Positions 1-5,602 of a DNA stretch of 6,847 nt are shown here, piece by piece (position 1 is the first letter of the stretch; every line of letters starts with the position of its first letter). Source of the DNA: an uncultured Eubacteriales bacterium (GTDB lineage Bacteria; Bacillota_A; Clostridia; Oscillospirales; Oscillospiraceae); contig CATKHE010000106.1 in assembly GCA_949747935.1 (NCBI GenBank), positions 1-6,847 on the forward strand. Reading direction: 5' to 3'. The translations under genes were made by a program, and so were the position numbers. The notes under the pieces are model-generated. The model had not been told where the DNA came from, did not search any database, and saw nothing but the letters and a program-made list of their open reading frames with translations.

Positions 1-2
1 CG

Positions 3-200
3 GATCGGGACAAATATCTGGCCCGCAGCTTGGCTGTGGCAAACCAGATGGAGAGCCTGGTACAGGAGCTTTTGACTGTCTCCCGTATGGAACGGGGCGG
101 GGAGCTGTCTATGATTCCTGTGGAGCTCGCCGCTCTGATTCGGAGCTGTCTGCAAAATTACGACGAACTTTTCCAGCAGAAAGAACAAACAGTTGTCGTC
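3..200 (+). pseudogene. Fragment of a sensor histidine kinase (dimerisation region), truncated both sides
   Basis: Read from base 3 without a stop, this stretch gives DRDKYLARSLAVANQMESLV, followed by QELLTVSRMERGG and, further on, LIRSCLQNYDELFQQKEQ. That is the usual text after the phospho-acceptor histidine of a two-component sensor kinase: second dimerisation helix, the LVQELLxxSRME segment, then the linker into the ATPase domain. The H-box lies before the window. After about base 200 the frame stays open but no longer looks like a kinase. No N, G1 or G2 boxes follow, and the sequence becomes the reverse complement of an SLH gene. In life the protein would be a membrane sensor passing phosphate to a response regulator, but here no functional product is possible. 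The right edge is uncertain by a few tens of bases. Identification rests on recognised family text, without alignment. Confidence 0.68.
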
Positions 201-992
201 GATGCCTTTCTCACCATTCAGGATGACGCCGGTGCCCCACTCGGTGGCGGGACGCTGGAAGTCGTCCTCCTCGCTGGCATCATAGACCAGATCGAAGTTC
301 TGATAGGCCAGGGTGTTCCGGTAGTTGAAGTGAACACCAGTCAGGATGCTCTGAGTGTCGGTGTAGTAGACATCCCAGCGGTCGCTGTAGTGCACAGGCA
401 CAGCCTTGGTCATGGTGTTGAACACCATCTCGGCCACATTGTCACAGGCCAGCAGCTCGTTGGTGTTCAGCTTCAGACCGCCGAACATGTCGACCTTGGT
501 GGCCTGGGCCACAGCGGCCAGAGCCCAGTCCTGACCATCCAGCTCATTGGCCTGGAAATAACCCAGCGCGCGGGAGAGCATCAGGGCGGCCTGAGCGGTG
601 GTCACGGTGTCGTCAGGCCCGAACCGGCCGTCGCCGTAGCCGTTGATGATGCCCAGGGAAGTGGCCAGGTTGATGTAGCCGGTGTAGTAGGCGTTGGCGG
701 CCACGTCGGTGTACTGGGTCACGCCAGCAAACTGGCTGACCTGCAGTTTGTCGCCGTAGAGGATACGGCAGATGAGGATGGCCATTTGCGCACGGGTGAC
801 GGCCTTGTCAGGCATAAAGTTGCCGGACCCGTCGCCCTGCATGACGCCCAGTTCCTTCAGGACTGTGGCGGCGGTGACATTGGAGATGTCGTCCGCGTCG
901 TTGAAGCTCAGAGCGCTGGAACCGACGACCATCATGCCCAGGAGCATGACGGAAGCCAGGGTCAGTCTGAGAGCCCGCTTCATGTTTCTCAT
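3..992 (-). CDS. Secreted SLH-domain (S-layer homology) protein, 5' part, C-terminus replaced or lost
   Basis: The start ATG at 992-990 has AAAGGAGG nine bases upstream on the minus strand. Residues 1-28 form a signal peptide: basic MRNMKRALR, then a hydrophobic core ending near GSSALS. Two SLH repeats follow. Residues ~29-80 contain LGVMQGDGSGNFMPDKAVTR, and residues ~94-145 contain GIINGYGDGRFGPDDTVTT. SLH repeats anchor proteins to pyruvylated cell-wall polymers, so the product should sit on the cell surface. Residues ~146-250 are a less typical region rich in Asn, Asp and Tyr. Beyond about residue 251 (below base ~240) the frame stays open to the window edge, but it reads the antisense of a histidine kinase, so that tail is unlikely to be native. 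The frame has no stop in the window. The true end of the SLH-derived part is somewhere around 190-240. Ligand and role are unknown. Confidence 0.8.
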   Translation of the reverse strand, partial: MRNMKRALRLTLASVMLLGMMVVGSSALSFNDADDISNVTAATVLKELGVMQGDGSGNFMPDKAVTRAQMAILICRILYGDKLQVSQFAGVTQYTDVAANAYYTGYINLATSLGIINGYGDGRFGPDDTVTTAQAALMLSRALGYFQANELDGQDWALAAVAQATKVDMFGGLKLNTNELLACDNVAEMVFNTMTKAVPVHYSDRWDVYYTDTQSILTGVHFNYRNTLAYQNFDLVYDASEEDDFQRPATEWGTGVILNGEKGIDDNCLFFLLEKFVVILQTAPNQSGELHRNHRQLPAPFHTGDSQKLLYQALHLVCHSQAAGQIFVPI

Positions 993-996
993 AGAA

Positions 997-1012
997 TGTT
1001 TCCTCCTTTTAA
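997..1012 (-). promoter_or_regulatory. Strong ribosome-binding site of the SLH gene
   Basis: On the minus strand the bases read AAAAGGAGGAAAC just before the ATG at 992. The full AGGAGG core at nine-base spacing fixes the start there, rather than at the second in-frame ATG at 983. Confidence 0.8.
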
Positions 1013-1038
1013 TTTTTTCCGGCCATGAGAGAGGCCGT

Positions 1039-1078
1039 CTTGGTAGAAAACTCGAGCTCTCTTACAGGCTTGGTAGAA
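1039..1078 (-). repeat. 10-bp direct repeat in the SLH gene leader
   Basis: CTTGGTAGAA occurs at 1039-1048 and again at 1069-1078 on the plus strand, 30 bp start to start, so both copies lie on nearly the same DNA face. They lie 50-90 bp upstream of the SLH start codon. They could be binding sites for a regulator or the remains of a recombinase site. No function is shown. Confidence 0.5.
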
Positions 1079-1253
1079 TCAAGAGATTTAACATTTCTGT
1101 AATAAAGGTTCTACATTTTCTCCAAATATTTTGAGGTTTTAGAACTTTTCGCTGATTTACGAAGGTGTCACGTCCCTTACCCGCCTCTCAGGATTGCGGA
1201 AAAGTGAAGGAAACCGGCAAAAATCAACTCTTTCGATGTAAAAACGTTCTTCT

Positions 1254-1347
1254 GGTAGACATCCGGTAGATGTCCTAAAACATGGAAAAGCCGCCAGCCC
1301 CTGGGTTTCAGGAGACTGGCGGCTTTTTGGGTAGACATTTGGTAGAC
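1254..1347. repeat. GGTAGAC repeat cluster flanking a terminator, with a small palindrome
   Basis: GGTAGAC occurs at 1254-1260, 1330-1336 and 1341-1347, and GGTAGA also at 1265-1270. GACATC (1258-1263) and GATGTC (1269-1274) form an inverted repeat across five bases. All copies have the same orientation and bracket the hairpin at 1286-1328. Short clustered repeats beside a hairpin are typical of recombinase arm sites or eroded mobile-element ends. This is a structural observation only. Confidence 0.4.
1286..1328. terminator. Perfect 12-bp-stem bidirectional intrinsic terminator, without an obvious gene
   Basis: AAAAGCCGCCAG (1286-1297) pairs perfectly with CTGGCGGCTTTT (1316-1327). An inner CCTG/CAGG helix (1300-1303 with 1309-1312) closes the apex. 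A T run follows on the plus strand, and the A run gives a T run on the minus strand, so it could stop transcription both ways. No intact gene ends into it. It may insulate the two divergent units or be the leftover end of a lost gene. Confidence 0.8.
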
Positions 1348-1466
1348 TGGACTGCACAAGGCCGTACAGAGCCCTCGCAGCCCTATGCATCAAATTTAAC
1401 GTTTAGATCTTTCAGAAAATTAATACATCTCTGTGCTCGTGTTGTCAAATTGTCCAACAAAAACAA

Positions 1467-1480
1467 TACATCAATATGTA
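1467..1480. promoter_or_regulatory. Candidate upstream (auxiliary) operator dyad
   Basis: TACAT (1467-1471) and ATGTA (1476-1480) form a dyad with a four-base centre, using the same half-sites as the inner part of the main dyad at 1554-1564. The centres are about 85.5 bp apart, close to eight helical turns, which would suit looping by a dimer-of-dimers regulator. The octamer AATACATC is shared with 1422-1429 and 1558-1565. It also overlaps where a -35 would lie for the orphan TATAAT at 1493. Confidence 0.4.
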
Positions 1481-1505
1481 AAACAGATAAAATATAATAC
1501 AGCTA

Positions 1506-1534
1506 TTGACATATCATTTTATTATACGTAAAAT
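1506..1534 (+). promoter_or_regulatory. Sigma-A-type promoter of the tct operon
   Basis: TTGACA (1506-1511) is a perfect -35 and TAAAAT (1529-1534) is a one-mismatch -10, with an exact 17-bp spacer. Transcription should start near 1541-1542, giving a leader of about 60 bases before tctC. It is the only near-consensus promoter found upstream of the five-gene unit. Confidence 0.8.
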
Positions 1535-1543
1535 AAAGTTAAA

Positions 1544-1575
1544 GACACCTGAGATGTAATACATCATCAGGTGTC
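1544..1575. promoter_or_regulatory. Candidate operator: long dyad at about +3 of the tct operon
   Basis: Outer arms GACACCTGA (1544-1552) and TCAGGTGTC (1567-1575) are perfect complements. Inside them lies ATGTA-A-TACAT (1554-1564). The dyad begins just after the predicted transcription start, a classic roadblock or repressor position. The core GTAATAC matches the GT-N3-AC pattern typical of GntR-family sites, and the operon encodes a GntR-type regulator. As RNA it would form a 5' leader hairpin ending 12 bases before the ribosome-binding site, so an RNA role is also possible. It has no following T run, so it is not a terminator. Confidence 0.65.
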
Positions 1576-1587
1576 AACACAAAAACA

Positions 1588-1593
1588 AGGAGG
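1588..1593 (+). promoter_or_regulatory. Ribosome-binding site of tctC
   Basis: A full AGGAGG sits eight bases before the ATG at 1602. It favours this start over the second in-frame ATG at 1608, which would leave a 14-base gap. Confidence 0.8.
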
Positions 1594-1601
1594 AAACACA
1601 A

Positions 1602-2639
1602 ATGAAAATGAAAAAAATCCTATCCCTGTCTCTGGCGCTTCTAATGGCATTCAGTATTGCTGCTTGTGGCAACGGGACAAAGGGCTCCAGCAATTCCAAT
1701 CCTGGTTCCGCCCCCAATTCCGGTTCCCCTGCTGTACAACCTACCGATTCCGCATGGCCCAGTGATAAAACTGTCCAGATGATTATCCCCTTCGGAGCTG
1801 GCGGTGACACAGACCTACACTGCCGCGTACTGACCGATCTGGTCTCTAAGGAGCTGGGAACTGATATTGTCTGCACAAACGTAACCGGCACATCGGGGAC
1901 CATTGCGGCCCGGCAGGTCATGGACAGCGCTGCGGACGGCTACACCATTCTTTGGCATCAGACTTCTTTCCTGATGGCCAGTCTAATGGGTATCTCTGAG
2001 TTTGACTATACTGACTTCACCACTGCCTCCACCGTCATCGAGGACATGTCCTCTTTCCTGTGTGTTAACGCAAAAAGTGACAAATTCAGCAATTTTGGAG
2101 AATTTGTCCAGTATGCCAAAGACCACCCCGGCGAGCTGTTGGTAGGAATCTCTGTAGGCGGAGATGCACATCTGTATTCCCTGATTATGGCAGATAAGCT
2201 GGGTATCGAGCTGACCTATGTGGATCTGGACGGCACCAACGAGATTGTTCCCGCTCTGTTGAATCAGGATGTGGACCTGACCATCGGCATTTATGGCACC
2301 TATAAGGAGTATGTGGACAAGGGCGAGTTTGCCGCTCTGGCCTATTTCGGCGATGAGGCCCCCGCCGGCTCTGACATCCCCACCTGGAAATCCCTCTCTG
2401 GTGAAAGCTTCCCGATCGGCAAGATGTTCGGTTACTGGTTCCCCGCCGGCACGCCTCAGGATATTGTAGACAAGTTTAATGCCGCAGTGGAAAAGGTCTC
2501 TACTTCTGACGAGTGGAAGGAGCACTGTGCTTCCTATTACATCACTCCGGTTACCCGTGTCGGCAGCGATGCGGTCACCTATCTGGATAGCCAGTATCAG
2601 CTGATGGGCGGCTATAAGGATGCCCTGCTGGGCGGCTGA
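1602..2639 (+). CDS. tctC: TTT transporter substrate-binding lipoprotein (TctC/Bug family)
   Basis: The 345-residue product captures the substrate outside the membrane and delivers it to the TctA/TctB membrane pair. Residues 1-21 are a lipoprotein signal: basic MKMKK, a hydrophobic core, then SIAAC with lipidation predicted at Cys22, as expected for a Gram-positive binding protein. A Ser/Asn/Gly/Pro-rich tether spans ~23-50. The mature domain opens with VQMIIPFGAGGDTDLHCR (residues ~58-75). It continues with TGTSGTIAARQV and ADGYTI (~95-116), which correspond to the Bug-family glycine-rich ligand loops (usually GAGG.....V and DGYT). Length is near the family norm plus the lipoprotein tether. 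It is first in the operon behind the promoter and dyad, and is separated from tctB by a hairpin. TTT binding proteins usually bind carboxylates, often dicarboxylates or aromatic or sugar acids. The actual ligand cannot be read here. Confidence 0.92.
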   Translation: MKMKKILSLSLALLMAFSIAACGNGTKGSSNSNPGSAPNSGSPAVQPTDSAWPSDKTVQMIIPFGAGGDTDLHCRVLTDLVSKELGTDIVCTNVTGTSGTIAARQVMDSAADGYTILWHQTSFLMASLMGISEFDYTDFTTASTVIEDMSSFLCVNAKSDKFSNFGEFVQYAKDHPGELLVGISVGGDAHLYSLIMADKLGIELTYVDLDGTNEIVPALLNQDVDLTIGIYGTYKEYVDKGEFAALAYFGDEAPAGSDIPTWKSLSGESFPIGKMFGYWFPAGTPQDIVDKFNAAVEKVSTSDEWKEHCASYYITPVTRVGSDAVTYLDSQYQLMGGYKDALLGG

Positions 2640-2657
2640 CCTTTTCCTATCAACACC

Positions 2658-2708
2658 AGGGGGCGCACTGTCAAATGTTAATTCTAACCTTTGGCAGCGC
2701 ACTCCCCT
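2658..2708 (+). promoter_or_regulatory. Hairpin between tctC and tctB (likely mRNA-stabilising or attenuating)
   Basis: CTGTCAAA (2668-2675) pairs with TTTGGCAG (2690-2697), with one G-U. Above it GTTA (2677-2680) pairs with TAAC (2685-2688). Below an internal loop, AGGGG (2658-2662) pairs with CCCCT (2704-2708). No T run follows, so it is not a standard terminator. It sits 19 bases after the tctC stop. Such elements often protect the binding-protein message so that it outnumbers the membrane subunits. Confidence 0.55.
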
Positions 2709-2738
2709 CTTGTGCTTTGGCTAATTGAGGAATATAAT

Positions 2739-3281
2739 ATGAAAAAAACATCTTTCTTTCAGTTTGTCTCCAGGTATCGAATGACAATCTGCGCCGCGGC
2801 GCTGTTCATCTTTTTTGCGCTTGTTATTTATTTCACACAAAATATCCGCCTCCTCGTCACCACAATTTCCGTCGATGCCAGATTCTGGCCGAAGGTGGTG
2901 GGATTTTTGGGCTGCGGCTTCAGCGCGATTCTATTTTTTCAGAGTCTCTACGAAAGCCGGCTTGTGGAGAAGGAAGCGATTTCAGAAGCCGATCAGGAAC
3001 CGGCCGCAGAGGAGTCTCAGGATTCTTTTCGGTCCGCCAAAACACTGATTCTCATTTTCCTCTATATTCTGGGACTGGAACATCTGGGCTTTTTTGTTAT
3101 GACAATTCTCTATCTTTTCGCCCAGCTTTTTGTCCTTTCTGAGCCTAAAAAACGAAATATCAAACATCTGATCTTTATTACCCTGTTATTTACCGCGGCT
3201 GTCTATGTGGTGTTCCGGTATGTGTTCCAGATGCTGCTTCCGGCCGGTACGGTCTGGAACTACATAGGAGGTCTTGTATGA
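2739..3281 (+). CDS. tctB: TTT transporter small membrane subunit (TctB family)
   Basis: This 180-residue integral membrane protein is the small partner of TctA. Hydrophobic segments lie at ~15-33, ~51-70, ~101-132 (long enough for two passes) and ~143-166. They are separated by an acidic cytoplasm-type loop at ~76-98 rich in Glu, Asp and Gln. The SVDARFWPKVVG segment (~44-55) and the C-terminal LLPAGTVW (~166-173) match the conserved fFP and LPxG spots of the family. I chose the ATG at 2739, which has GAGG eight bases upstream, rather than an upstream TTG at 2691 inside the intergenic hairpin. The stop overlaps the tctA start by four bases (ATGA), implying translational coupling. The exact role of TctB in transport is poorly defined, but it is needed in characterised systems. 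Sequence conservation in this family is low, so the call leans on topology and position. Confidence 0.88.
   Translation: MKKTSFFQFVSRYRMTICAAALFIFFALVIYFTQNIRLLVTTISVDARFWPKVVGFLGCGFSAILFFQSLYESRLVEKEAISEADQEPAAEESQDSFRSAKTLILIFLYILGLEHLGFFVMTILYLFAQLFVLSEPKKRNIKHLIFITLLFTAAVYVVFRYVFQMLLPAGTVWNYIGGLV
3266..3271 (+). promoter_or_regulatory. Ribosome-binding site of tctA inside tctB
   Basis: AGGAGG lies within the last codons of tctB, six bases before the ATG at 3278. tctA can therefore recruit ribosomes itself as well as by coupling through the ATGA overlap. Confidence 0.75.
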
Positions 3282-4780
3282 GTGACTTTTTAGCCGCGTT
3301 TCCTCAAATTTTCTCCTCTCCTATGGCTTGGGTACTGATTTTCGGCGGGTGTGTCATAGGTATTATTTTCGGCAGTATCCCGGGCCTGACCGCGGGGATT
3401 GCCATTGCCCTGTTTCTGCCCCTGACCTTCAAAATGGAAATCGTCCCCAGCTTCACTCTTCTGCTGGCCCTGTACATTGGCGGTATCTCGGGCGGGCTGA
3501 TTTCCGCTATCCTGCTCAAAATCCCGGGAACTCCCGCATCGGTCGCCACTGTCTTTGACGGAGGTCCCATGGCTGACCGGGGGCAGGCTTGGCGGGCCCT
3601 TTCGGTGGGTATTGTATTCTCTTTCATCGGCACCCTGATCGGTGTTCTGCTTTTGTGCTTTATGACTCCCATTCTGGGCGCCATCTCTCTAAAATTCGGA
3701 GTGTTTGAGTATTTTTCCATTGCGCTGTTTTCCCTGACCCTTGTCTCTGCCCTATGCGGCAGCTCCATTACCAAAGGCCTGATCGCCTGTCTCATCGGGC
3801 TGTTTCTGGCCTGTGTGGGAGCTGCGCCCATTGACGGCTTCTCCCGGTATACCTTTGGCATTCACGCGCTGGACGCGGGCTTTAACGAGGTACCCGCACT
3901 GGTTGGCCTGTTCGCCATCTCAGAGCTTCTTAACAGCACACGCTCCAACCAGGAGGGCGGCAGCCTGGCCCGCTTTGAGCGCAAAGGCTTTGGCATGTCT
4001 GCCAAGGAATTTTTCGGCCAGCTGCCCAATGCCATCCGCTCCGGTCTGATTGGCGTATTTGTCGGCGTCCTGCCCGGAATCGGAGGCTCGGTCTGCAACC
4101 TGCTGGCTTATGGTGTGGCAAAGAAATCCTCCAAATATCCGGAAAAATTTGGTACAGGGATTATTGACGGCATCGTGGCCTCTGAGACCTCCAACAATGC
4201 CTGCATCGGCGGGACAATGGTCCCGCTGCTTACGCTGGGTATTCCGGGTGACGCAGTCACCGCTATCCTTTTGGGGGCGTTCACCATCAATGGACTGTCC
4301 CCCGGTCCCATGTTCTACTCTGAGAACATCAAACTGATTTACATCATTTTCGCTCTGATGTTCATCTGCGCTGTCGCCACATTTTTAATCCAATACTTCG
4401 GCATTCGGGCATTTACGCAGCTGCTCCGTGTACCAAAAAATATTCTGCTGCCGATGGTGCTGGTGATGTGCATTGTAGGCTCCTTTGGTGCAAACAACCG
4501 GATTTTTGATGTTTGGACCCTGCTATTCTGGGGTGTGCTGGGCTTTATCCTCAACAAATTTGATATTCCCCTGACACCGATTATCATGGGCTTTATCCTG
4601 GGACCCATCTGTGAAAAATACCTGCGCCGCGGATTGATGATGAGCAAAAACGACTTTACCGTGTTCTTAACCAGACCGATTTCAGGGACATTTCTGGTAC
4701 TGGCTATCGCCATGATTCTTGCCACTTTGATTGCTCAGACAGTCAAGCTGAAAAAATCCGCAGCGAACAGAAAGAAGTGA
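3278..4780 (+). CDS. tctA: TTT transporter large membrane subunit (TctA family)
   Basis: This 500-residue polytopic protein should be the ion-coupled channel subunit that moves the substrate across the membrane. Length and motif order are typical of the family. Near the N-terminus are GSIPGLTAG (~32-40), YIGGISGGLISAILLKIPGT (~66-85) and VFDGGPMADRG (~92-102). In the second half related motifs recur: GVLPGIGG (~263-270), IDGIVASETSNNACIGGTMV and LGIPGDAVTAILLGAF (~320-335). The paired PG motifs reflect the known internal pseudo-repeat of TctA proteins. Many hydrophobic segments span the whole length, with a polar loop at ~225-250. The C-terminus is basic (KLKKSAANRKK), consistent with a cytoplasmic end. 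The stop TGA falls directly beside the start of the aldolase gene. No frameshift or missing motif is seen. Substrate range is not readable from this subunit. Confidence 0.95.
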   Translation: MSDFLAAFPQIFSSPMAWVLIFGGCVIGIIFGSIPGLTAGIAIALFLPLTFKMEIVPSFTLLLALYIGGISGGLISAILLKIPGTPASVATVFDGGPMADRGQAWRALSVGIVFSFIGTLIGVLLLCFMTPILGAISLKFGVFEYFSIALFSLTLVSALCGSSITKGLIACLIGLFLACVGAAPIDGFSRYTFGIHALDAGFNEVPALVGLFAISELLNSTRSNQEGGSLARFERKGFGMSAKEFFGQLPNAIRSGLIGVFVGVLPGIGGSVCNLLAYGVAKKSSKYPEKFGTGIIDGIVASETSNNACIGGTMVPLLTLGIPGDAVTAILLGAFTINGLSPGPMFYSENIKLIYIIFALMFICAVATFLIQYFGIRAFTQLLRVPKNILLPMVLVMCIVGSFGANNRIFDVWTLLFWGVLGFILNKFDIPLTPIIMGFILGPICEKYLRRGLMMSKNDFTVFLTRPISGTFLVLAIAMILATLIAQTVKLKKSAANRKK

Positions 4781-4785
4781 CTATT

Positions 4786-5550
4786 ATGCGAAATATCTTT
4801 CACAATCAGTTAAAAGAAAATTTGAAGCAGGGCAAGGTCCAGCTCGGCGCTTTTATCACAGCACCTTGTCCGGAGGTAGTAGAGGTCCTGGGGGTCACAG
4901 GCTTCGATTTTGTCATCCTGGACACGGAGCATACCGCGATTGGAATTGAGACGGTGGCGGATATGATCCGCGGCGCCGAGGCACAGGGCATGACCGCTGT
5001 GGTCCGGGTCTTTGACGATACCCCCAAGCTGCTCTCCCGCTATCAGGACATCGGGGCTCACGGGGTTCAGGTGCCTATGGTTCACACCGCTGAACAGGCG
5101 GAGCGGATTGTACGCGCTATGAAATTTTCTCCTGACGGTGTCCGCGGCATGTCGGGGGGGCGGGGGACAAAATGGGGACGTATCCCCCAGTACCGCCAGA
5201 CCTCCAATGAGGAGACGCTGGTCGCGGTGATGTGTGAATCTGCCGAGGGACTGAAGAACATCGAGGAGATCGTTCGCGTTCCAGGGCTGGATGCCGTTTT
5301 TGTCGGCGCATTCGACCTCTCTCAGGCCCTTGGAGTCCCAGGTGACACCACCCACCCTCTGGTGGAGCAGGCCATTGAAAAAATCCTGCATGTCTGCCAA
5401 AGCGCCGGCGTGATTCCCGGTATTGTAGCGCCCACCATTGAGATAGCCCAGAAGCGGATCAGCCAGGGATTCCTGTATGTGACAATTCTGGATGATATGG
5501 CTTTCTTTGCGGACGCGGTGGCGCAGCGGCTCGCAGATGTAAAAAAATAA
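4786..5550 (+). CDS. HpcH/HpaI-family class II aldolase (2-keto-acid aldolase)
   Basis: The 254-residue product should be a cytoplasmic metal-dependent aldolase that cleaves a 4-hydroxy-2-keto acid to pyruvate plus an aldehyde. Relatives include HpcH/HpaI, GarL and RhmA. Visible signatures are FVILDTEH with catalytic-type His49, VVRV with Arg74, GVQVPMVHTAEQA (~93-105), GVRG followed by KWGRIPQY (~118-136), metal-ligand-type Glu151 in VMCES, and Asp177 in GAFDLS. The full set of expected residues is present. ATG 4786 is preferred. A GTG at 4777 overlapping the tctA stop is in frame and would add three residues, but it has no better ribosome-binding site, and AAAGAAG before 4786 is itself weak, so coupling to tctA is likely. 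Being the only enzyme in the transporter operon, it probably acts on the imported compound or a close derivative. The family cannot be split to a substrate by eye, so no gene symbol is given. Confidence 0.9.
   Translation: MRNIFHNQLKENLKQGKVQLGAFITAPCPEVVEVLGVTGFDFVILDTEHTAIGIETVADMIRGAEAQGMTAVVRVFDDTPKLLSRYQDIGAHGVQVPMVHTAEQAERIVRAMKFSPDGVRGMSGGRGTKWGRIPQYRQTSNEETLVAVMCESAEGLKNIEEIVRVPGLDAVFVGAFDLSQALGVPGDTTHPLVEQAIEKILHVCQSAGVIPGIVAPTIEIAQKRISQGFLYVTILDDMAFFADAVAQRLADVKK
5154..5175 (+). other. G-rich tract in the aldolase gene (G7-C-G5, then GGGG)
   Basis: Seven G (5154-5160), a C, five G (5162-5166), and GGGG after ACAAAAT make a run able in principle to form a four-tract G-quadruplex on the coding strand. 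It encodes the Gly-rich loop MSGGRGTKWG. The frame is intact as given. The homopolymer is also prone to slippage or sequencing error. Confidence 0.5.
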
Positions 5551-5602
5551 GTTCCTTTCTGCTCTGTGGCAGACACAATATAAAAATAGAGGATGTCGTT
5601 TC

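Larger units (their letters stand above)
993..1505. other. Non-coding stretch between the divergent SLH gene and the tct operon
   Basis: No convincing gene is visible on either strand. Short open frames here lack ribosome-binding sites and recognisable protein text. The stretch contains the SLH leader, six same-orientation GGTAGA motifs (1042, 1072, 1254, 1265, 1330, 1341), a terminator hairpin at 1286-1328, and an AT-rich segment from about 1390 that leads into the operon promoter. I could not find a convincing promoter for the SLH gene on the minus strand. A perfect TATAAT at 1493-1498 has no good -35 partner. Confidence 0.6.

Noticed and set aside
30..1028. Long plus-strand open frame running from the kinase fragment through the SLH region
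   Set aside because: Only the first ~170-200 bases read as a protein family. The rest is the antisense of a clear SLH gene with signal peptide and ribosome-binding site.
1157..1393. Minus-strand open frames of 60-78 residues across the GGTAGA cluster
   Set aside because: They cross the terminator hairpin, lack ribosome-binding sites and show no recognisable domain. They might be an eroded gene tail, but I cannot support that.
1493..1498. Perfect TATAAT as a second operon promoter
   Set aside because: No acceptable -35 lies 16-18 bases upstream, and the region is AT-rich, so a chance match is likely. The TTGACA/TAAAAT pair downstream is far better.
1983..2702. 239-residue minus-strand open frame opposite tctC
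   Set aside because: It is the antisense shadow of a well-supported binding-protein gene and has no family text or start signal.
5556..5584. Separate promoter for the regulator (TATAAA at 5579-5584)
   Set aside because: The -35 candidate TTTCTG is poor and the start would fall almost on the ribosome-binding site. Co-transcription with the operon is simpler.
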